Source: Amoebophrya sp. A120 (taxonomy: Eukaryota > Sar > Dinophyceae > Syndiniales > Amoebophryaceae). Taken from it: DNA of 64,000 bases. The stretch spans positions 1,674,001 to 1,738,000 of the forward strand of contig CAJINV010000008.1 of NCBI GenBank assembly GCA_905178155.1, written 5' to 3'. The notes under the pieces are model-generated. The model was not told where the DNA came from. It made no database searches and was given only the letters and a program-made list of their open reading frames with translations. Each line of letters starts with the position of its first letter. Position 1 is the stretch's first letter. Positions 58,201 through 64,000 of this stretch are shown piece by piece. Position numbers and translations under genes: made by a program.

Positions 58201-60599
58201 CTTACGTTTTGCAATACGGCCGAGGAAAAGGAGGAACCTGGAGGACCTGCACTACTAGCATTACCAGTGGCGTGCTCGGCAGCCGAGACCCCGGAAACCG
58301 TAGCGCTTATTGTTTGCAGTTCGCACCCCGTGTGTAGAGTCGGGATCAAATCGATTTTCTTTACGCTCGTCTTGGCCCTCGCAAATTGCGTTTGGTTTTG
58401 CCCCCCGTCAACCCTGCTTGTACCAGACTCAGCAGGCCTTGTGGTCACCCCGAATGCCATTTCGACTACCACAGAAACGAGTGCCTGCGCCGGTAGCGGA
58501 GGATCTTCCTGAGAGGACGTATACATGAACGAAGACTTATGCCCGTCGTCCTGTTTATCCGCCTGCGGGGCTCCTTTACCGACAACCAGAATCCGATCTT
58601 CCTCCACTTCCGCAAGCCGCCCAGTCCTCTCGGCTTCGGCAGCTGCCGCACTAGTGTCGTTCTCTCCTGCCCCTTCGACGTGTCGATGTTGAGCATCAGC
58701 ATGTCTTTTCTCTCTGCTACTGCTTCGTTCTAAATCTATAACCATCACGTACTCGACTGCGAGCTGTACGCTAGCGGGGCTTGCTGCACTGGAGGCCGGC
58801 CTTGACGCTGCTGCTGTTTCTTCTACGTCGTCGTGCGACGGCTCTGCGTTGAAGCTGACGATGCTGCGCACGTTTTCAAACAGCGGCTCGAAGAATAAGT
58901 TCGACGAGGTGGACGTTGAATTGTTCGCAATCTGAGATGAAACGGAAACCGAACTGCTCCATGCGAAGACTAATGCGCACCAAAAGCGCCCTCGTGTATC
59001 TAGGCAGCCGATGTCCACGATGCCATGTGCCCGGTGGAAGAGAAACAATTTCCGAATTCGGGGTCGGCCGCCGGGATACAGATCGAAGTCCGTACTACGA
59101 CCAATGTCTGGGACATCTGCATCTGCAGTGGGGCCTTGCATCATGAACATGTCCTGCTCGGAGGTCATTCTACTGCCGTGATGTGAGGTTGACGCTGATG
59201 GAAACCGTATCTTTACTTTCCGCTTGTCGAATTCATTCTTTCGCCAAACGGACACGGAAAGCCCACTGTCGTCCACTAGTGCAGTGATGTTTCCTTCCAC
59301 CACCAGCTTGTTGGAAATGTCGGTGTCGATCTGTTCCTGCGGTGACCACGCCGCTGTCCTTTCCTCGGGAAACTGAAATTGCTGAATCAACGACAAGGTA
59401 GCAGAGTGGATTAGATCCACTTCCCCCTTGGCTTTTTTCCCGGATTTGGGTAGTTGACTCTGTTGGAAAAAATTGATCACTCTTTCGCACACCTCGAACG
59501 CTGCAGGGAGTTTCTGGTTGTAGTTGTCAACACTGTTTATTCCACCTCCTGCGCGATTGTCGCGCTCGCCTGCAGCTGCCTTCGCAGCGGGCAGCGAATT
59601 GGTAGCGCCAGAGCTGGAGCTAACCCTCGAAGTTGCCGCAAAAGCCCCAAATTGATACAGTACCCGGCTGCTGCATTGTGGGGCTGCACTGCTCGTCGTC
59701 GAATTTATCAAAACGGCTGTATGAAACGCACCGCAGGCAAGGTCTACGATTTCCGCATTGCACGATCCCGTTGATGATCCGCCGAACGAAACAAAATCCT
59801 CATGTGGCAGGCAAATCGGCGCGGGCACCTGTGGCCTCTCAGTTTTGTCTAAGAGAAGCTGTCCTTGCTCGTTGCTGCCGAACCCAATGAGAAGCGCGCT
59901 GCTCTTGTTTCCGCGACCTGCCGCTGCGGTGAACGAGCAAGCCGCGACACTAGTATAGCCAGCCGCATGCGGACCGCCAAATGTTCCTTTTCCTCCTGCA
60001 CGAACCAGCATGACAGTGTGATCCCGTCCGCACGCAATTCGTGCCACGTGGCAGCAACTGCTCTGTCCGCCGAGTGGTCGGAGCACTGAATTGTGAATAT
60101 TCAACAAATTCGGAAGTTCGTCCGAAGCTCCTCCCGCTCGGCCAAGCCGCGGATACCGATCTGACTGCGTGCCCCATGTGAAAACCGTTATAGGCGAATC
60201 TCGTCGATTCTTCTGCAGGTCCTGCTTCCTCGTAGCTCTTGTCCCATGAAGATGCCTTTTGTCCTTCTCCGGCGGAGCTTTTGCAAAACCAAGATCTTCT
60301 TCAGCCGTAGAACCTTCATGATGAGAGGGCACGACCACGGCACACACGGTGTGGTATTTGCCGCTGCATATTTCATAAAAAGCACCGTCACAGGCCGAAT
60401 GCTCTTCATTTCCACCTCCACCACCCTGAGATTTCAAGAAAGACACCCGCTTGGGCACAATCTGCCCTCGGCTCCCGGATTTCAGGTAACCCAGCTGCAA
60501 ATTCGTGCTCGGACCCCAGGTGTACAAAAACGTGCTGCTAGTCGTGGAGCCCACATCTGCCACCGTCGGAGGCTTCTGCGTTGGTTCAACTTCAAGCAT
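55233..60599 (-). CDS. RCC1-repeat protein resembling IBtk (RCC1-BTB/BACK type)
   Basis: The single exon encodes 1,788 residues from an ATG at 60599. RCC1-type blades occupy about residues 22-320: FLYTWGPSTNLQLGY, FYEICSGKYHTVCAV, FTWGTQSDRYPRLG, IACGRDHTVMLV, GFGSNEQGQLLLD, VDLACGAFHTAVLI. A helical segment near residues 965-1080 (LFPSLVLLCERQIIR ... VLDFLDYAILYTLGLL ... NYCFDVLSKNWAQVVL) resembles the end of a BTB domain with its BACK helices. Further on, PATLAEIFEEEQGARRAKE near residue 1,466 resembles the (I/F)MEEE helix of IBtk, a Cullin-3 substrate adaptor, and a coiled coil (LERIEQEEAEIAEIEARFAA) lies near 1,630. The Lys-rich tail is disordered. The order RCC1, BTB/BACK, EEE-helix supports an IBtk-like adaptor; the BTB core itself is poorly visible because of insertions. 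Confidence 0.7.
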   Translation of the reverse strand: MLEVEPTQKPPTVADVGSTTSSTFLYTWGPSTNLQLGYLKSGSRGQIVPKRVSFLKSQGGGGGNEEHSACDGAFYEICSGKYHTVCAVVVPSHHEGSTAEEDLGFAKAPPEKDKRHLHGTRATRKQDLQKNRRDSPITVFTWGTQSDRYPRLGRAGGASDELPNLLNIHNSVLRPLGGQSSCCHVARIACGRDHTVMLVRAGGKGTFGGPHAAGYTSVAACSFTAAAGRGNKSSALLIGFGSNEQGQLLLDKTERPQVPAPICLPHEDFVSFGGSSTGSCNAEIVDLACGAFHTAVLINSTTSSAAPQCSSRVLYQFGAFAATSRVSSSSGATNSLPAAKAAAGERDNRAGGGINSVDNYNQKLPAAFEVCERVINFFQQSQLPKSGKKAKGEVDLIHSATLSLIQQFQFPEERTAAWSPQEQIDTDISNKLVVEGNITALVDDSGLSVSVWRKNEFDKRKVKIRFPSASTSHHGSRMTSEQDMFMMQGPTADADVPDIGRSTDFDLYPGGRPRIRKLFLFHRAHGIVDIGCLDTRGRFWCALVFAWSSSVSVSSQIANNSTSTSSNLFFEPLFENVRSIVSFNAEPSHDDVEETAAASRPASSAASPASVQLAVEYVMVIDLERSSSREKRHADAQHRHVEGAGENDTSAAAAEAERTGRLAEVEEDRILVVGKGAPQADKQDDGHKSSFMYTSSQEDPPLPAQALVSVVVEMAFGVTTRPAESGTSRVDGGQNQTQFARAKTSVKKIDLIPTLHTGCELQTISATVSGVSAAEHATGNASSAGPPGSSFSSAVLQNVRAQEVLQLQSSFRLPEVEAHLEQVSEKWRLSRFEDFHTQQHYEHLLYDEMHLDHDFGGYDFHAEMNAFSFGGRAPGAFDLPPNTSDVPGSYGFGNVSQHESGFGITPAVVHNLNENQNLVGAEPQAVDPALPRTSTTSTSEQDGHASEQPGATSGKTSARQTKPQLFPSLVLLCERQIIRSGKVTPFTVLDFLDYAILYTLGLLWNYCFDVLSKNWAQVVLLHREENLEKSYIGKLLAEWEKCGGYLGFRNSVLLQVTSRDFLEDEEDAYAQGSTLCSAAAYLSTSYSKRVLAASMQAMTCSSNEASSTKRKSHKLGIFSKINGLCAEQYLAARPSVIAGEESRNSADYSEMQLQMNSNASTTTARGSSQLTQQKSANSSRGPSFWSNKKKKQKHNKGPPPSAQNTSRVSAGSTDEQRATRVEDEELDDGSQKRSANKPDEPSNEQLDSDYLYAVRLSTGLIQDVYSSKGANERATASSAKTRSELDEEIAKGPWTEIGSSRKSKSEKKRSSFHDEAQAKSRNSVASEQEPAPSTKRSLVLGDWLAATPGSAAGKANGGQHPRVRGAVVEMNQVRPNATVQRNQNKGKTKPVTQLSETANTTAKSASETLSSSISSHEHVAGKNSQGASSATPGTGASNSSVWDVGGVRAHTTNTTKPATLAEIFEEEQGARRAKELQLAAQQAHHHTATLSAGAGAVPASTSLATSGGAAGRAISSSSSTGSRKGSLPAVPVEIFVSSTSSRSTTTNAKTTPAKHALSCLSASSPPPSSQQGRGPESSSSTAVQILSSTTAKNTKSGNKVDDPTKNSWGFQAMPETRRNLAFDLQTLQQLERIEQEEAEIAEIEARFAAMELAEELDRQELLGAEAGSSSAAIGKHGARGKNEKLKNNKKNADSRGGTGPSPQDNEVVDAKVSNGKHRTGNKGSGKMAKGKGTKKIEKGLHSEHPSGKSNRRSDGEKNGTNTSTASGKKQNRNKGKSKQNTDDVDETL

Positions 60600-61838
60600 T
60601 GCGCTCGAGCACCGTCCGGGCGAGGTTCTGATTGGTGCAGAGCCGGGCCGTTCACCTCCTGCGTGCTGTGAACGACCACTTTACATGTTGCGCCGCATCT
60701 TCGTCACCTGGTCCTGCAAAACGGAATCTCCTGCGACCACTGACGCGCAAACTCCACAAGGGGAGAGACCATAGATTCTTGCTAGTACCTTCCTAGGTCT
60801 AGAGCGCCCGTTGCTACAACAAAGACAAACACATCTAGTAAAGTTGGTCTTCGTGTTCAATCCGAGGAAACGGAAAGATCAAGGTAAGAAGGAAATCAAT
60901 AACGGTGTGGTCTTCTGTAATGAAAGCGAAATTATTAGTAAACGTAGCTATCAAGAGCAATGTGCGGGGGAGGGGAGATCTGTACAAAAAGTCTGCTCTG
61001 AGTCTGACGTTATGATCAGCGAGTGGGGAATAAATACTTGATTGTGCCGAATCGATGTGTCGTGTTAGTATCCATGCATGCGCAGCAGGTCCAACATTCG
61101 AGAATGATAGATGCCGTCCGCGTCTCAGTCTAGACAATGTGGTTTTTATTTGTATGAAATTGCGAAGACATTGGCATCGTCGCGTCTTTTTTCTTGAGCT
61201 GCAACAGCTATCTATGACAGTAGATCTTCCTTCGGAAACACCAGAAGCTGTCCGCATGGAGAGGACGTCAGCGTCAGCGATCTTGATCTTCACAAAACAA
61301 AAGCAATTGCAATACTATACACCAATACCGATCCGGAAATAGAAGACTTGCTTGCACGTCGACTGACCACAACTACTTATCTTGGCTTAATAATTTGCCG
61401 GGCACGCTGAGAAAACAGCACTTCAAACTCTTCCATTGGACACAACAGCGGCTGGCTGCAGCGTCTTTTTTTCATCCGAAAGTTGTTTTCCCGATCTTGA
61501 GCGGTTTTGCCCAACTACTTGATCGCACGAAAAGCCGAGGCCACAGTGCCGTCACAGGTTTTGGTTACCCGAGACGCAGAGAGATCATCATGGAAGGGAC
61601 AAAGCTTTCTTAGTTCAAACACACAAACCGAAATAGCTGCAAGAAGATGAATGTTCGATCCTACCGCCCATACTATCAACGTGCCAATGACTTCACGCGA
61701 TCTTCTCGCCGAAGATCATCAGGCGGTTATAGTGAAAGGTCGCACACGGTCCGCGAGGTCGCTCCGCGGCATCGAGGAACACCCTCACGAACGTGGTATG
61801 TCCGTGACATATTTTTGCACCCAAATATCCCAAATCAC
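60600..61838. other. Intergenic spacer without recognised gene
   Basis: This lies between the RCC1-repeat gene start and the end of the reverse-transcriptase reading frame. I looked for a tyrosine recombinase, a long terminal repeat or a polyA tract belonging to the retroelement and saw none. Confidence 0.45.
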
Positions 61839-64000
61839 CTACAATGCACGGCTCATACTAGTGAGACGCTCGCGTAGTACTTGCGGCGGCACCCTGGAGA
61901 GAATCATGAACGGTTGCGGGATCGGCTCCAAGAGTGCTTCGCGATCTTCGAATGGCTGTGTTCCTTTTTTCAATTTTGCAACTTGCCAAAATTTTGAAGT
62001 CATAAAAATGAACCTACTGATGAACTTAGGCATGAGAAGAAGTGCCGCTGGTCGCTTTCCCTCCTCGATTTTCAGCCATCCCATCAGCAGTTTAAGGATC
62101 GGATACAACAAGTCGAGACTCGGATGGAACCAGGAGACGAACCGCGCCATGTACTCGGGTGTTTGGGCGAAACAATCCCAGTTGGCGAAGTCAAGCAAGT
62201 ACTTTTCGCAAATGGCGTCACTTCCATCCCGTAAGGCCATTGCGTCGAGCGTCGGCGGACCGCCTAGCCTCGCAAAAATCGCGTCCCTGGTGCGCTTTTT
62301 TAGTACTTTGTTCGGAAACAAGTCCTGCAGTTCGGCTTTCATCCTGAGTCGAGACAGCATATCGGCGACCACGTTGAAAACACCTTTCAAGTGGAGGGCA
62401 ATCAGGGAGATGCCATACTGCGAAAGCAGAGTGGCGATCCGCCTTCCAATGGTCGAAAGTGTTTTTACATTCCCGACATAGAAGCTCAAGTAGTGCCGTG
62501 CGCATTTGTTGTCGGTTCTGACGAGCAACAAGGAGCCTGCCAGCTCTGGCGCCGCCAGCTCGAAAGCTTCGCTCCACATCGCAAGTTCTCGCTTGTTGGA
62601 CGACGACGCCGCACCGTCGATGGACCGGAAACCGTCTTTCCACCGCCTAGTATCGGAACTCGCCGTCACGCCCCATCCTTTTTTCGAAGCATCTCCCTTG
62701 AGTTGTGTGATGGCCTCCGGCGGAATCCTCATCACTGCTTCTGGGTCGTCAAGCAAATTCGGCACGAACAGGTAGAGTTTTTCATCGGTTCTCTTGTGGA
62801 TCTTCAACTTGGGGATTGCCTGGAGGGTGTCACGCCACCAGTACCAGTCATCCAGCAACTCGTCCGTAATGGCGATTCGTGGGTTCGCCTTCTTGTTTCC
62901 GCGCGTCCAGAGTTTCACGGCACCCGACAGGGCCAAGGAGTCGTAGGAATTTCTCAAAAAGATTCGCCCCATACGTACAACAAATGTAGTAAAGGAGAGT
63001 TTTCCAACTACCGTACACAGGTGCTTGGCCTGCACGTACTTCAACCGCAGCGCGGTCAGGATCAGCTCTTCGAGTTCGGCCAGAAATTTTTTCCTCTTCG
63101 CGTCTTCCAGGAGAATGATCAGCTCGTCGGTGTGGATGGTGAAACCAATCCAATCAAACCTCATTGAAGGATATATCATTTTATCGAGCTTCTTCACTTG
63201 CCACTCATGCAGTTTCACACCGATGGCTTCGAATATCATCCTAAATCGCATCATGGCTTTGTAAACAGCTTCAAAAGAGGTTGGATTGCTTTCGTCGGTC
63301 CCCCTGAAATCGTCGACGAAGTCGAAAACTCGGATCTCCGGGTAGAGGATGCGCAGCACCCTGATACATTCCTTTATCGAACCATCGTTGACCCCGGGGG
63401 AAATCGCGAGCCCCATGCTGGCATAGAGTAGGCTGATGACCCGCCGTACTTCTGTAGAGGCGTTTTCCAAATCGTTCCGCGTCGCGCCTTGTTCAACAGC
63501 TTCGTCAATGTCGCTTGGTAATCTGGGGTCGTTCAACCCAAGTAGTCTTCTACTCAGGGCAGCTATAAGCCAATTCCAGAAGCAATCGGTAGCGTCCGCG
63601 CCAAACGCGTAAGCGTTTTGGACGAGTACACTCAGAAAATCTTCGATGCTCTTGTATTCCGTAGGTACTGGCACCAACAACTCGTTCAAACCCACCACCG
63701 ACAGGTCGCACACCATTCGCGGCCTGTGCTCCTTGATGATGATGTTCGCGGGCGACGCCGACAAATTCGGTGGCCCCGCCGACCGCGGACCCCAGGCAAT
63801 CGCCTTGCCTGTGTCAAGCAAGCGCTTTGTTTCAGCACTGGCAATTTCTTTGTGGTCTGATACCGTGGGGAAGTCTGGTCTGTCGTATGCCGGCTCGTCG
63901 CTGCTGATTGCGGTTTCGCTCAAATACGCACCTTCGGCAGAAGTTTGGAGCACGAAGCCCGCCAACCAGTGGCGTTTGAAGTAATCCGACACTTGAAGCT
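61839..64000 (-). mobile_element. Retroelement fragment: reverse transcriptase plus RNase H (5' end beyond window)
   Basis: The frame is open from the window edge to a stop at 61839, giving about 720 residues. The reverse transcriptase shows PANIIIKEHRPRMVCDLSVV (fingers), SMGLAISPG and the catalytic FDFVDDFRG near residue 224 of the visible part, with Phe-Val in place of Tyr-x before the Asp pair. RNase H follows with GDASKKGWG (near 433), the Glu in MWSEAFEL, RTDNKCARHYL (near 492) and LKGVFNVVADMLSR (near 535). The RT to RNase H order and the last motif resemble DIRS/Ngaro-type elements. After RNase H there are about 170 residues without a recognised domain. No integrase or recombinase is seen. 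The frame is intact, so the insertion is recent or the product is still constrained. Confidence 0.8.

Overview
This window looks like nuclear DNA of a dinoflagellate, most likely a syndinian such as Amoebophrya. Four things point there. All ten protein-coding units I can recognise lie on the minus strand, as in dinoflagellate unidirectional gene arrays. Most coding regions are very long exons with few introns. A near-perfect copy of the dinoflagellate spliced-leader sequence sits at 20457-20477. Two introns are terminal-inverted-repeat (TIR) elements that create their own splice sites ('introners'), a hallmark described from Amoebophrya genomes. The taxonomic call is inference; no database search was possible.

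Layout from low to high coordinates (transcription runs right to left): a 3'-truncated small Tim chaperone of the Tim8/13 type (1-246); an unrecognised multi-exon gene carrying the first introner (1186-5118); a TMEM184/OST-alpha family 7-TM protein (5257-8904); a prolyl-4-hydroxylase-like 2OG-Fe(II) dioxygenase with a long N-terminal extension (10143-12617); mitochondrial elongation factor Ts (13255-14691); a protein with a signal-like N-terminus and a Schlafen-type AlbA_2 domain (15355-18627); a 2-kb spacer with two spliced-leader-like sequences; a giant RNF213-type AAA+/RING E3 ligase of about 8,223 residues in three exons, the second introner lying between exons 1 and 2 (20688-45782); a Lys/Glu-rich protein of unknown function (46006-47907); a homoserine kinase enlarged by two insertions (49744-52131); a ubiquitin-like/UIM protein (53120-54414); an RCC1-repeat protein resembling IBtk (55233-60599); and a reverse transcriptase/RNase H fragment running off the right edge (61839-64000).

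The genes do not form one pathway. Three of them (the RNF213-like ligase, the UBL/UIM protein and the IBtk-like protein) belong to ubiquitin-linked families; two (Tim8/13, EF-Ts) are mitochondrial.

The most notable result is the introner mechanism. In both elements the TIR begins with TAT and ends with ATA, and the insertion is flanked by G-rich target DNA. The donor GT is formed by a target G plus the first T of the element, and the acceptor AG by the last A of the element plus a target G. Removing exactly that interval restores the reading frame in both genes, and in the RNF213-like gene it restores one of the most conserved stretches of the family.
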